21,051 nucleotides of DNA from Chloroflexota bacterium (GCA_016210375.1 JACQUH010000040.1:1-21051); one strand, 5' to 3'; counted from the stretch's first letter, positions 1 to 8,667 are shown. A program made the numbers and translations. The notes: generated by a model from the sequence alone, not told the origin.

Positions 1-3000
1 CCTTTCAACATGACGCCGCTGTCCGAGGTGAAGTTCACTGGCCTTGAGGGAACAGGGATTGGCGGCACGGACATATCGTTGACGGAGCTGAGCCTTGGTG
101 GCCTGCTCACCGGCAACGCGAAGGTGGCGGGCTTCTCGGCGAACCGCGGCCTGCAAGATGAGAGGGTCCTGGTGCGCGTGGACGTTCCCGGCACGCGCCT
201 GTACGTGGCCGTGGTGGGAGCCAACGGGGCCTACAGTGCGAAGCCCTACACGCTGCTGGTAGAGGCCTCTATGCCGCTGGACACCGCAGTCCTGGAGGCG
301 GGCCTGGCCGCGGGCACTTGCAGTGGCTCGCCCCTCGTTGCGCCGTCTACCCAGGCGGTGGAGGTTCTCCAGGCAAACGCATCGCCTCTGACCCTGTTCG
401 TCACCCAGAGAGAGCGTCTCCAGGCCCTGTATGGCCTGGACAACGCCGCCTGGAGCGACCTGCAGGACGCCCTGGTCCGGCTTGCCGGACACGACCTCGT
501 GAGAGGCAAGATCATCTTCCTGCCCAGCGGCCTCTATGATGGGTGGGATAGCAACCCCTGTAGCATAGATGCTGTCAATGGGTTGACCGCCTCCATCCAG
601 GCCGAGGTCCAGAGTCAGTTGAGCGCCAACCCCACCATCAAGTACGTGGTCATCGTTGGCAGCGACGACGTGGTACCCTACCGCCGCGTCCCCGATGAGA
701 CGGTCATCAGCAACGAGCGCTACTACCTCATTGGCTCTTTCCTGCGGCCCGGCAGCCCGCTGTACACCAGCGTGCGCCAGGGCTACAACCTCACTGACGA
801 CTACTACGTTGACCGGAACCCGTCTCCCTGGCAGGGGCGGCTGCTGTACCTACCCGACGTGCCCATTGGCCGGCTGGTGGAGACGCCCCAGGAGATCCGG
901 AACACTGCGGAGGCGTTCCTGGGCAGCGACGGCCTGCTCCGGCGCTCCAGCGCCTTCATCTCTGGCTATGACTTCTTCACCGACGGCGCAGCGGCCATGG
1001 CCGACGCCCTGGCGTCCCAGCTTGCCACCCAGCGCCTGATCAACGACACGTGGTCTGCCGAGGACCTGCGCTGCGAGCTCTTGGGCCAGTCCCCCTGTGA
1101 CTCCCCCGCCGATGTGAACGGCATCAACGCCCACTTCACCCACTACGCCGCCCTCTCGGCCGGGGGCTTCAACAGCGCCAACGGCCTGGGCCTGAACGAC
1201 TTCCTCACCAGCAAAGAGGTGGCGCTGGCTAGCGGCGTCCCCACCGCCCTGCTGGGGCGCATCGTGTTCACCATGGGCTGCCACGCCGGCCTCAACGTCC
1301 CTGACAGGTCTTCGGCCAGCGCCGACCCCGGCCTGGGTATTGACCCCGCCCTGGACTTCCCCCAGGCGATGGCCATCCAGCGCGCCATCTACCTGGCCAG
1401 CACCGGCTATGGCCTGGGCGACGACGAGGGCATCGGCGGCACCGAGCGCCTCCTGGTGCTCTTCGCCAAAAAGCTGTTGCAGAACGACCTCCCCGTGGGC
1501 GACGCCCTGGTCTTGGCGAAGGCGCTCTACCTGGGCAGCCTCAGCGCCATGACCACCTATGATGAAAAGTCGTCTATCCAGACCACCCTCTACGGGCTGC
1601 CGATGTACACCGTGGAAGCAGGGAGCGCCCCTCCTCCCGAGCCGCCGCCCCCAGGGGGTGGGGCGAGCCTGACCCTGACCGTGGATGGCGTCCAGACCGC
1701 CCACACCTTCGCGCAAGTCATCACGGCCAACGGGAGCTACTACACTGCCGATGGCGATGCCCAGTCTACCGCGGGCCGCCCCATTGAGCCGCGGGTGGCC
1801 GTTCCCCTCCCTTCCAACGGCAGCGGCCCGGTCCACGGCGTCCTGCTGACAGCCAGCGCCTTCACCGATGCGCTGGGCGTGGACCCGGTGATCGCTCGCC
1901 CCACCATTGAGTGGGAGCAGAACCCCCTGGAACCCCAGGCCTGTCTGCCCTCCTTCTGGCCCTCGGACCTGGCCTCTATCAACTCCCTGGAGACGGCGGG
2001 TGGCCTGGCCCAGACCCTGGTGGTAGTCCCCGGCCAGTTCCGCTGCACCAGCGGGGCGTCGCCAACCGTGACGGGCGTCCAGCGGCTGTACACCGCCCTC
2101 ACCTTCGCTCTCCTGCGCTCCACGGTGGAGGACTTCCAGCCGCCCACTGTCAGCAGCGTGGACCTGCGCGCCGTCAACGAAACCACCGTGGCCCTCACGG
2201 TGAACGCCAGCGACCCCGGCGGCATTGCGCAGGTGATCGTCCTGCGCATCAGCACGGGAGACGTGGTCCCCGTCACCCTGACGCTCAGCAGCCCGCTGCC
2301 AACCTCGGGCCAGTTCACCCTGGAGTTGACGAACCTCGGCCAGGGAGAGGCGCTGGTCGTCCAGGTGGTGGACGGCGCGGGCAACGTGGCCTCCGCCACG
2401 GGGAAAGGGGCCAACTTGAGCGCCATCCGGGTGGACGCCGGGATAGACCAGGCCTTCGCCGCGGGCATCCCCACCACCCTTCGCTCCACGGTGTACGGGT
2501 TTGAGGGACTCACCGCTCCCGTGTCCTTCCTGTGGGACTTCGGCGACGGCAGCTTCGCCGGTGGAGTCCTGGAGGCCACGCACCCGGCGATCCAGGAGTT
2601 CACGGTGGCCGGCGGCGACCTCACCTTCGCCGTGAGCCACCAGTACTCGGTCAGCGGCGGCCCGCCCTTCACGGCAACTCTCAAGGTTACGGACGCCAAC
2701 GGAGGGGTGGGCCTGGACGATGTGCTGGTCGTGCTGTGCAGTGATAGTATTGGCAACGGCAGCGGAGCGACGAGGCCCGACAGCGACTTGGCGGCCTGCA
2801 GCGTGGCGACCACCGCTACGACCATGACGGTGACGGTGCTGGTGGCCGGCCCCATCACCGACCTCCTTGGCACGGATGACCAGGAGGACGTGCAGTACAG
2901 GGTGCGCCTGGACATCGGCACATACAGCGTGGACCCCCTGACTGGCGCCAGGACGCTGGTCAGCAAGATGCCCGACGGCCTCTACGACGTGCAGCTCCGC

Positions 3001-3240
3001 TACCTGCGGGGCCAGGTGACAGGGCTTTCCAGCCTTGTGGTCACGCCCGTCATACAGGATAATGTCGTCGTCGGCCTGGCGTTCACGGTAGACCTCGCCG
3101 ATATTGGCCGGGCCAGTGGGGATCACGTCTACCCTATCCAGTGGTCTTCTGAAACCCAGGTAGGCCTTAAGGCAACATCCGAGGTGGGAATCAGTGACAA
3201 CATGCCCGATAGCGGCCTCTTTGGATATGTGTTGGAGTAG
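1..3240 (+). CDS. C25-family (gingipain-like) secreted cysteine peptidase with PKD domain, 5' partial
   Basis: The frame is open from base 1 with no stop before the first Met codon at 10, so the true N-terminus and any signal peptide lie outside the window. Counting from that Met (1,076 residues), residues about 40-90 resemble a PPC-type beta domain. Residues about 120-540 resemble a C25 caspase-fold peptidase, with the segments YVVIVGSDDVVPYRR and LPDVPIGRLVETPQE. His375/His378 (HFTHY) and Cys424 (FTMGCHAG) are the likely catalytic His and Cys. A Pro/Gly-rich hinge at about 540-550 follows. A PKD domain lies at about 815-910, with the hallmark WDFGDGS near 841. I infer an exported enzyme that cleaves extracellular proteins. 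No C-terminal membrane anchor or sorting motif is visible. The peptidase assignment is fairly sure; the substrate is unknown. Confidence 0.8.
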   Translation, partial: PFNMTPLSEVKFTGLEGTGIGGTDISLTELSLGGLLTGNAKVAGFSANRGLQDERVLVRVDVPGTRLYVAVVGANGAYSAKPYTLLVEASMPLDTAVLEAGLAAGTCSGSPLVAPSTQAVEVLQANASPLTLFVTQRERLQALYGLDNAAWSDLQDALVRLAGHDLVRGKIIFLPSGLYDGWDSNPCSIDAVNGLTASIQAEVQSQLSANPTIKYVVIVGSDDVVPYRRVPDETVISNERYYLIGSFLRPGSPLYTSVRQGYNLTDDYYVDRNPSPWQGRLLYLPDVPIGRLVETPQEIRNTAEAFLGSDGLLRRSSAFISGYDFFTDGAAAMADALASQLATQRLINDTWSAEDLRCELLGQSPCDSPADVNGINAHFTHYAALSAGGFNSANGLGLNDFLTSKEVALASGVPTALLGRIVFTMGCHAGLNVPDRSSASADPGLGIDPALDFPQAMAIQRAIYLASTGYGLGDDEGIGGTERLLVLFAKKLLQNDLPVGDALVLAKALYLGSLSAMTTYDEKSSIQTTLYGLPMYTVEAGSAPPPEPPPPGGGASLTLTVDGVQTAHTFAQVITANGSYYTADGDAQSTAGRPIEPRVAVPLPSNGSGPVHGVLLTASAFTDALGVDPVIARPTIEWEQNPLEPQACLPSFWPSDLASINSLETAGGLAQTLVVVPGQFRCTSGASPTVTGVQRLYTALTFALLRSTVEDFQPPTVSSVDLRAVNETTVALTVNASDPGGIAQVIVLRISTGDVVPVTLTLSSPLPTSGQFTLELTNLGQGEALVVQVVDGAGNVASATGKGANLSAIRVDAGIDQAFAAGIPTTLRSTVYGFEGLTAPVSFLWDFGDGSFAGGVLEATHPAIQEFTVAGGDLTFAVSHQYSVSGGPPFTATLKVTDANGGVGLDDVLVVLCSDSIGNGSGATRPDSDLAACSVATTATTMTVTVLVAGPITDLLGTDDQEDVQYRVRLDIGTYSVDPLTGARTLVSKMPDGLYDVQLRYLRGQVTGLSSLVVTPVIQDNVVVGLAFTVDLADIGRASGDHVYPIQWSSETQVGLKATSEVGISDNMPDSGLFGYVLE

Positions 3241-3257
3241 GTGCTATCGCAAAACAC

Positions 3258-3296
3258 CCCAGCCTGAAGGCTATGGAGGAGATGACCTAACCCCCT
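3258..3296 (+). repeat. Two-part intergenic repeat, copy 1
   Basis: CCCAGCCTGAAGG (3258-3270) is followed after 13 bases by GACCTAACCCCCT (3284-3296). The same two blocks occur in the same order, 16 bases apart, at 15611-15652. The second block recurs at 20855-20867. All copies lie in gaps after plus-strand genes. The function is unknown; this is probably a dispersed non-coding repeat. Confidence 0.6.
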
Positions 3297-3303
3297 TTGT
3301 CCC

Positions 3304-3321
3304 CCTTCCCGCGCGGGAAGG
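3304..3321. repeat. Perfect 18-bp palindrome
   Basis: The sequence CCTTCCCGCGCGGGAAGG equals its own reverse complement. It sits in the 214-bp gap between the peptidase and the flavoprotein, directly after the two-part repeat. No T-run follows, so it is not a classical terminator. Confidence 0.6.
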
Positions 3322-3337
3322 AGGAGGAGATTGGCTT

Positions 3338-3376
3338 GAATCGTTGTGTTGCGGCTGTGCCGCAAAACAACGATTC
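3338..3376. repeat. Long imperfect hairpin element (REP/MITE-like), copy 1
   Basis: Ten outer pairs (3338-3347 with 3367-3376), one G/A mismatch and seven inner pairs (TTGCGGC with GCCGCAA) close on a TGT loop. It lies 79 bases upstream of the flavoprotein start. No T-run follows on either strand. A related sequence with the same GCGGC-N3-GCCGC tip and similar left flank (GAAT..TGTG.TGCGGC) ends the window at 21051, so this looks like a repeat family rather than a single regulatory structure. Confidence 0.6.
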
Positions 3377-3454
3377 CTCAAATCATCGTCCCCATCTCCC
3401 AGTGGGAGAGTTGGGCCATTTTGCGATGGTTACCGGGGGCAGAAGGAGGCAGGT

Positions 3455-4813
3455 ATGGCGATGACCCTGGAGAATGGTTCCCGGGTTGCCATCATAGGTG
3501 GGGGGCCTGCTGGCTCCCTGTGCGCCTATTTTCTCCTGACCTTTGCCCGGCGCATGGAGATGGACCTGGCGGTGGACATCTTTGAGCCGCGGGACTTCGG
3601 CCAGCCCGGCCCCGGCGGCTGCAACATGTGCGGAGGCATCGTCTCGGAATCGCTGGTGCAGGCGCTGGCGGTGGAGGGCATTGAGCTGCCCGCCAACGTC
3701 GTCCAGAGGGGGATTGACTCCTACGTCCTGCACACCGATGAGACAGCCGTCAGGATTGACACGCCGCTGCACGAAAGAAGGATAGCCGCAGTCCATCGGG
3801 GCGGCGGCCCCCGGGACGTGAGCGAAGTTACCTTCGGCGGCATTGACGGCCACCTGATGGCCCTTGCCCAGGAGCTGGGGGCAAAGGTTGTGCGCACGCG
3901 GGTCAGGGAGGTGGACTGGCAGGAAGGGCTGCCGCGCGTGAGCCACGGCAAGTCGTCCCAGACCTACGACCTCCTGGTGGGCGCCTTTGGCGTCAACTCC
4001 GCCGGTGGGCAGCTACTGGAGCAACTGGGCTTCAAGGACAAGGGGCCAACGACAACCAAGGCCTACATCACGGAGCTGAACCTCGGCCACGAGGTGATCA
4101 ACCAGTACTTCGGTAGCTCCATGCATGTGTTTCTTTTGAACATACCGCGCCTTGACTTCGCCGCCATCGTGCCCAAGGGAGAGTTCGTTACCGTCTGCCT
4201 GCTGGGCCGTGACATTGACCGAGAGCTGGTGGACGCCTTCTTTGAGAGCCAGGCGGTCAAGGACTGCTTCCCTCCCTCCTATTCTCCACAAGAAGGGGCC
4301 TGCCACTGCTCGCCCAGGATTAACATCCGGGAGGCGGACAGGCCCTTCATGGACCGCGTGGTGCTGGTGGGCGACGGCGGCGCGACCAGGCTATACAAGG
4401 ATGGCATCGGGGCAGCCTATCGTACGGCCAAGGCCGCCGCTCTCACCGCCGTGTTCAGCGGCGTTTCTGCACAGGACTTCCAGAAGCACTACCTGCCCGC
4501 CTACCGGTCCATCGCCCACGACAACCGCTACGGCCTGGTGACCTTCGCCGTGGTCCACGAGATCAAGAGGGTGAGACCGCTGATCCGGGGGACGGTGAGG
4601 ATGACGGCGCGGGAGCAGGCCCGTTCGGGCAATACCAGGAGCATGAGCATGGTGCTGTGGGACATGTTTACCGGCAGCTCTCCCTACCGGGACATCTTTT
4701 TCCGGACCCTGGCCCCCGGTTTTGTGGGACGTCTGACCTGGGAAAGCGCCCTCTCCCTCTGGGGAAACGGGAGGAAGAACGGAGCAGGGGATGCAAGAAG
4801 GATCGCTGGGTAA
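3455..4813 (+). CDS. Geranylgeranyl reductase-family FAD-dependent oxidoreductase
   Basis: This 452-residue flavoprotein starts at the ATG at 3455, supported by AGAAGGAGG just upstream. The longer upstream frame runs through repeat sequence and is unlikely to be coding. VAIIGGGPAGSLCAYFLL (11-28) is the Rossmann FAD-binding motif. VVLVGDGG near 302-309, followed by DGIGAAYRTAKAAA, is the second FAD motif of this family. GGCNMCGG supplies Cys56 and Cys59 (CxxC), not needed for simple FAD binding and perhaps redox-active or metal-binding. Relatives reduce isoprenoid double bonds in lipids or quinone and pigment side chains; the substrate here cannot be told. The stop codon overlaps the next gene by 23 bases, so the two are probably translationally coupled. 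Confidence 0.8.
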   Translation: MAMTLENGSRVAIIGGGPAGSLCAYFLLTFARRMEMDLAVDIFEPRDFGQPGPGGCNMCGGIVSESLVQALAVEGIELPANVVQRGIDSYVLHTDETAVRIDTPLHERRIAAVHRGGGPRDVSEVTFGGIDGHLMALAQELGAKVVRTRVREVDWQEGLPRVSHGKSSQTYDLLVGAFGVNSAGGQLLEQLGFKDKGPTTTKAYITELNLGHEVINQYFGSSMHVFLLNIPRLDFAAIVPKGEFVTVCLLGRDIDRELVDAFFESQAVKDCFPPSYSPQEGACHCSPRINIREADRPFMDRVVLVGDGGATRLYKDGIGAAYRTAKAAALTAVFSGVSAQDFQKHYLPAYRSIAHDNRYGLVTFAVVHEIKRVRPLIRGTVRMTAREQARSGNTRSMSMVLWDMFTGSSPYRDIFFRTLAPGFVGRLTWESALSLWGNGRKNGAGDARRIAG

Positions 4814-5183
4814 GGAATACGCTGACCGCGAGGTGGTCTGTCGCCAGGGTGAGCCGGGCGATAGGATGTACGTCGTGCAAGCCGGTCGCCTGGAGGTCCT
4901 GCGGGAAGAGGGCGACGGCGAGGTCCTGGTGGGGGAGCTGGCCAAGGGGGATGTCTTCGGCGAGATGGCCATCTTTGACCGCCAGCCCCGCTCGGCGACG
5001 GTCCGGGCCAAGGGCAATGCCCGGGTGCTTACCCTGGACAGGCGAGGATTCCTGCGGCGGGTGCACGAGGACCCCTCCCTGGCCTTTCAGATCCTGGAAA
5101 GAATGTCGCTCCGCATCCGAAGCCTGAATGCGGAGGTGGTGAAGCTAAAGCATCTCTCTCCCCCGGAGCCGCAAAGGAAGTGA
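4791..5183 (+). CDS. Stand-alone cyclic nucleotide-binding domain protein
   Basis: This 130-residue protein consists of one CRP/PKA-type cyclic nucleotide-binding beta-barrel. The sequence G-E-P-G-D-R-M-Y-V-V lies near 20-29. The phosphate-binding cassette is GDVFGEMAIFDRQPRSATV (53-71), with the expected Glu58 and Arg67 that contact the ribose and phosphate of cAMP-type ligands. A helix follows, and there is no helix-turn-helix, so it is not a CRP-like transcription factor. It starts at the ATG at 4791 inside the end of the flavoprotein gene, with GGAG six bases upstream. I infer that it senses a cyclic nucleotide and acts on its partner, perhaps the overlapping flavoprotein. The ligand is not established. 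Confidence 0.85.
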   Translation: MQEGSLGKEYADREVVCRQGEPGDRMYVVQAGRLEVLREEGDGEVLVGELAKGDVFGEMAIFDRQPRSATVRAKGNARVLTLDRRGFLRRVHEDPSLAFQILERMSLRIRSLNAEVVKLKHLSPPEPQRK

Positions 5184-5285
5184 GTCGGTTGAGGGAACCT
5201 GAGAGGATGTCAAGCCTTAGCAGACTCGGTACTGGCGACAGAGACCCTCTCGCCAAGATTGGAACTGCCGTCTCAGGGAGGGTGT

Positions 5286-6113
5286 GTGGATAACGCAGTC
5301 ATAGACGGCATCACGATTGAGTACGAGGTCGCGGGCACAGGTGAGCCTGTGGTTCTTATTCACGGCGCGCTCATCGCGGACGCTTTCCGACCGCTGTTGG
5401 CCGAGCCAAGCCTGGCCCATGGATACAGGCTCATCACCTACCACCGCCGAGGCTACGTGGGCAGCAGCCGTACCCCTGGTCCTATCAGTATCGCGCGGCA
5501 GGCGGCTGACTGCCAGGCATTGCTGCGTCACCTCGGCATAGAGCGTGCCCATATCGTGGGGCACTCCTACGGCGGCGCTATCGCCCTTCAGCTCACGCTG
5601 GATACCCCGGGCATCGTCCACTCCCTGGCCTTGCTGGAACCGGCGCTCATCGTTGGGGCCACCGCCCAGTCCTACCGGGATGCGCTGGCGCTGGGCCAAG
5701 GTAGGTACAGCGAGAGGACAGCAGCGGTCGTCGTAGACGAATTCCTGGAGGCGCGCTTCGGGGCGGGATATCGCACTGCCCTTGACCAGATCGTGCCTGG
5801 GGGGTTCACGCAGGCGGTGGCCGATGCGGGGACCTGGTTCAAGTTGGAGATAGCCGCGTTTCTGGACTGGAGCTTCGGCGAGGCCCAGGCGCGACGTATT
5901 ACCCAACCCGTTCTCGTTGTCCTCGGCAGCGAGAGTAACGCCCTCTGGCCGCGTTTTGGGGAAACGAGTCGGCTTCTGCTAGCATGGCTCCCTGATGCCA
6001 AAGGGTTCGTGCTCCCGGGGGCCGCCCACGGGCTGCAGATGCAGAACCCACCGGGCATGGCCGAGGCGCTCGCAAACTTCTGGACACATCACCCGATCCC
6101 CTCTCCGACCTGA
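5286..6113 (+). CDS. Alpha/beta hydrolase-fold enzyme
   Basis: About 275 residues when started at the GTG at 5286, chosen because GGGAGG lies four bases upstream. A TTG at 5259 would add nine residues. Sequence landmarks are the oxyanion-hole segment VVLIHGA (His26), the nucleophile elbow GHSYGG (Ser94) and the catalytic histidine in GAAHGLQMQNP (His248). The acid is less clear; it may be the Glu in VVLGSESNALW, where many relatives have Asp. There is no signal peptide, so it is probably cytoplasmic. The substrate (ester, lactone, epoxide or C-C bond) cannot be assigned. It is convergent with the minus-strand transporter operon and separated from it by 236 bases. Confidence 0.82.
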   Translation: MDNAVIDGITIEYEVAGTGEPVVLIHGALIADAFRPLLAEPSLAHGYRLITYHRRGYVGSSRTPGPISIARQAADCQALLRHLGIERAHIVGHSYGGAIALQLTLDTPGIVHSLALLEPALIVGATAQSYRDALALGQGRYSERTAAVVVDEFLEARFGAGYRTALDQIVPGGFTQAVADAGTWFKLEIAAFLDWSFGEAQARRITQPVLVVLGSESNALWPRFGETSRLLLAWLPDAKGFVLPGAAHGLQMQNPPGMAEALANFWTHHPIPSPT

Positions 6114-6160
6114 TTCCTGGGCTCGCCAGTGTGTTCGCAGGCCAGGCGTTCCTGCCCCGG

Positions 6161-6349
6161 CTAGTCCCCGGTGGCAACCTGCGCTGGCACACCAGGCGCA
6201 GCTACTCCCCGTCTGGGGGCAGCGGGAGCGCGCATGAGCCAAAAGAGGGCTGATGCCAGAGCGTAGGTCACCCCTACCGCTATGAAGGCCACCTTGTCCA
6301 GCAGCAGGCGCGGGTCGGGGCCTTGCAGAAAGAATGTGCCAGCGCCAAC
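6161..6349 (-). other. Possible small membrane-peptide reading frame or remnant after dppC
   Basis: Directly after the UGA of the DppC-type gene, the same frame stays open for 62 codons to a TAG at 6161-6163. It includes a hydrophobic run, VAFIAVGVTYALASALFW, followed by a basic/Pro-rich tail. There is no ATG near its beginning; a GTG at 6290-6292 is the only obvious start. It could be a tiny membrane peptide, a relic of a longer gene, or chance in GC-rich DNA. The rest of the 6114-6349 gap shows nothing else recognisable. Confidence 0.18.
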
Positions 6350-7357
6350 TCACAGACTCCCCCGCGTAAGTGCCTTTTTAGGTAGCTTCATATAACGCCA
6401 ACGCTGGAGTGGATCGCTCACAGCCCTCAGCCAGACGCTGACGAGATTAAAGGTTAGAGCGGTGAACAGGATAGCCAGCCCCGGGAAGGTCACAGTCCAC
6501 CAAGCTAACACAATGTAGTCGCGGCCCTCCGCCAACATTAGCCCCCAAGAAGATTCTGGGGGCTGGATGCCCATACCCAGGAAGCTGAGGGTTGACTCGG
6601 CAAGGATAACGCTGGCTACATGCATCGCGCCTATTGTGAGAACGGGGCTTAGGACGTTGGGTAGGATGTGGCGAACAATGATCCGCCCATCTGTGCATCC
6701 GATCACCCGAGCGGAGTCAATAAAGGGTTGCTCTCGTAGGGAGAGGGTGACTCCGCGGGAAATGCGACAGTAGAGGGTCCATCCACCGATGGCGAATACG
6801 ATAATCATGTTCCTGAATCCGGGCCCGAGCACGTAGAGCACCATGAGCAATAAGAGCAACGCAGGAAATGCCATGAACAGATCCACAATGCGGGAGATTA
6901 CATCATCCACTTTCCCCTTGAAATAGCCAGATACGAGTCCGAGGAACACCCCAATGACCCCTGAGGCCAGCGCTCCTGCGAAACCTAAGGTCAAGGAAAT
7001 ACGACTCCCGTAGATGATGCGGCTGAAAACGTCACGCCCGAGGTGGTCCGCACCCAACACAAAGTACCCGGCGTTAGTCGCCGTAAAAGGTGGCGAGAAC
7101 CTCAGGTCAAGGTGCTGCTTTATGGGGTTATGAGGGGCAACGCCTGGCGCAAAAACGCTTGCCAAGATGATGATGGCTAGGAACAAGGCCGAGGCCAGGG
7201 TGATCCAATCCGAGAGGAACGCCTGGACCAGAGGTTTGCGCCACAGCGCGGGCAACATGAAGCCACGCCTCTTGGTGACCTTCACTGCCTGATCGCTCAT
7301 TGCCTTACTGCTCGTGCTTTCCCAGGAGACCGGGTGGCGAGCCACCAAACCTCCCAT
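6350..7357 (-). CDS. ABC transporter permease, DppC/OppC type (peptide/nickel/opine family)
   Basis: An inner-membrane permease of up to 335 residues, the last recognisable gene of the minus-strand operon. The N-terminal segment WITLASALFLAIIILASVFAPGVAPHNP is the typical first helix followed by a periplasmic loop. LGADHLGRDVFSRIIYGSRISL is the strongly conserved DppC signature. The segment from DSARVIGCTDGRIIVRHILPN is the EAA loop that docks on the ATPase. About six membrane helices are visible. The start is uncertain: ATG at 7357 (longest), GTG at 7345 behind GGGAGG, or ATG at 7300. No ATPase gene follows on this strand, so the pump must borrow ATPases encoded elsewhere. Confidence 0.9.
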   Translation of the reverse strand: MGGLVARHPVSWESTSSKAMSDQAVKVTKRRGFMLPALWRKPLVQAFLSDWITLASALFLAIIILASVFAPGVAPHNPIKQHLDLRFSPPFTATNAGYFVLGADHLGRDVFSRIIYGSRISLTLGFAGALASGVIGVFLGLVSGYFKGKVDDVISRIVDLFMAFPALLLLLMVLYVLGPGFRNMIIVFAIGGWTLYCRISRGVTLSLREQPFIDSARVIGCTDGRIIVRHILPNVLSPVLTIGAMHVASVILAESTLSFLGMGIQPPESSWGLMLAEGRDYIVLAWWTVTFPGLAILFTALTFNLVSVWLRAVSDPLQRWRYMKLPKKALTRGSL

Positions 7358-7472
7358 GCCTTTCAGGACGTCAGCGTAGGGCCCAAATTGCCTGGAGGCT
7401 GGCGGCCTCCCATCCTCTCGCCATCTCTACGTCTGAGATGCCCATTGGTCTCTGTCGCCCCGTTCTGGCTGT

Positions 7473-8396
7473 CTACGCGTATTTGACACGGGGATCCAAC
7501 CGGACATACATGAAGTCCACTGTAAAATTGATGAGAATAACAAAGAGCGCCGCCACGAATATTGACGCCGCCACCACCGGCAGATCGCGGGCTTGGATCC
7601 CCTGGATAATGAGCAACCCGAGGCCCGGCCACCCGAATACACTCTCTATCACTGTACTGCCATTCATAAGGCCGGCAAGCTGGTGACCTCCGAGGGTGAC
7701 GATGGTGATAGCGGCGTTTTTCATTACGTGCACCCAAAGTATGGTCCGCTCGGATAGGCCCTTGGAATGAGCAGTGGTTACGTACTGCCTGCCTATTTCC
7801 TCTACCACGGCAGCCCTGGTTATCTGCGCATACCGTCCGATCGGATTGAGGGCCAGCGTAATCGCAGGCAGTATCAGGTACTTCAATTCCGTAGGCCCGG
7901 CAAAGCCCGACGTGGGCAGCCAGCCCCACTTGACGGCGACTATTAGGATCAGCATCAGCCCTATCCAGAACTCAGGGGTGGAGATGCTCGCAAAAGAGGC
8001 CACAGTCACTATACGATCAATCGCCTTGCCAGGCCGCCTGGCAGCGAGCAAACCTAGTGGTATGCCAAGCAGCGACAGGCATATGCCGGCGCTAGCCAGG
8101 ATGGCGGTATTACCCAGACGTTGCAGGACAAGGCTCTCTACAGGCCGCTGGTATCGGATGGAAACACCGAAATCCCCTCGGAGGAAATGGCTATAAAAAT
8201 CCACAAAACGAACGTACAGGGGGCGGTCGTAACCGTAGGCCTTCCTCAGGGCAAGCACTTGCTCCTGAGGGGCATCGCCGGGGAGCATGAGGCTGATGGG
8301 GTCACCCAAAACATTGATGGCAAAAAAGATAACCGCAAGAAGGGCCAGTACAATTCCTACAGACTGGAACCCCCGGCGGATAAGGTACTGTAGCAT
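7473..8396 (-). CDS. ABC transporter permease, DppB/OppB type (peptide/nickel/opine family)
   Basis: This 307-residue inner-membrane permease is the partner of the DppC-type protein downstream. It begins MLQYLIRRGFQSVGIVLALLAVIFF, the usual first helix after a short basic N-terminus. DRPLYVRFVDFYSHFLRGDFGVS is the family signature of the periplasmic region. Near the C-terminus, YVTTAHSKGLSERTILWVHVMKNA is the EAA loop and VIESVFGWPGLGLL is another conserved block. GGGAGG precedes the ATG by two bases. A 349-base gap separates it from the selenoprotein gene upstream, unusually long inside an operon. It would form the translocation channel for the substrate delivered by the lipoprotein at 10736-12331. 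Confidence 0.92.
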   Translation of the reverse strand: MLQYLIRRGFQSVGIVLALLAVIFFAINVLGDPISLMLPGDAPQEQVLALRKAYGYDRPLYVRFVDFYSHFLRGDFGVSIRYQRPVESLVLQRLGNTAILASAGICLSLLGIPLGLLAARRPGKAIDRIVTVASFASISTPEFWIGLMLILIVAVKWGWLPTSGFAGPTELKYLILPAITLALNPIGRYAQITRAAVVEEIGRQYVTTAHSKGLSERTILWVHVMKNAAITIVTLGGHQLAGLMNGSTVIESVFGWPGLGLLIIQGIQARDLPVVAASIFVAALFVILINFTVDFMYVRLDPRVKYA

Positions 8397-8633
8397 AGCC
8401 TCCCTGCAGTCCCCGCCTAGCTAACCCCATGGGCAGGTTACTTGAGAAAGCAAGTTAGCCAGCCGCAGCGGGACAGATGCCAAGTATCCTTGGCCCACAC
8501 CCCTTTGACCTAAGGAGCCGTTCACCCTCAGCACTCTTCAAAAAAAAGGGTTGACCGAAGACAGTGTGGATGCGGCGACGGTCCCGGCTGAGCGCCCTTC
8601 CTCCGGTAATGCTGAGGGTCTCGGCTGGTCCAG

Positions 8634-8667
8634 CGGAAGGGGGCCAACAGAATTGTACCCCCTTCCG
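8634..8667. promoter_or_regulatory. Perfect 10-bp inverted repeat in the gap between selenoprotein gene and dppB-type gene
   Basis: CGGAAGGGGG (8634-8643) pairs exactly with CCCCCTTCCG (8658-8667) around a 14-base loop. It lies 79-112 bases after the selenoprotein stop in the 8397-8745 gap, which holds no convincing gene. No T-run follows directly on the minus strand, though a run of eight T occurs further on (complement of 8540-8547). It may be an mRNA-processing or partial-termination signal that lowers permease expression; this is inference. Confidence 0.4.

Noticed and set aside
850..3126. 758-codon open frame on the minus strand opposite the peptidase
   Set aside because: It is a shadow of a GC-rich coding sequence. 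Its translation is low in complexity and shows no family motif, while the plus frame shows clear C25 and PKD motifs.
3194..3454. N-terminal extension of the flavoprotein back to 3194
   Set aside because: The stretch overlaps the peptidase gene and the repeat cluster; the ATG at 3455 has a good AGGAGG and begins just before the FAD motif.
6350..6352. UGA at the end of the DppC-type gene as a second selenocysteine codon
   Set aside because: The permease already has its full family length, there is no Cys nearby in a redox motif, and no SECIS-like structure follows.
8540..8547. Run of eight A (T on the minus strand) as an intrinsic terminator inside the operon
   Set aside because: No stable hairpin lies directly before the T-run; the 10-bp inverted repeat is almost 90 bases away.
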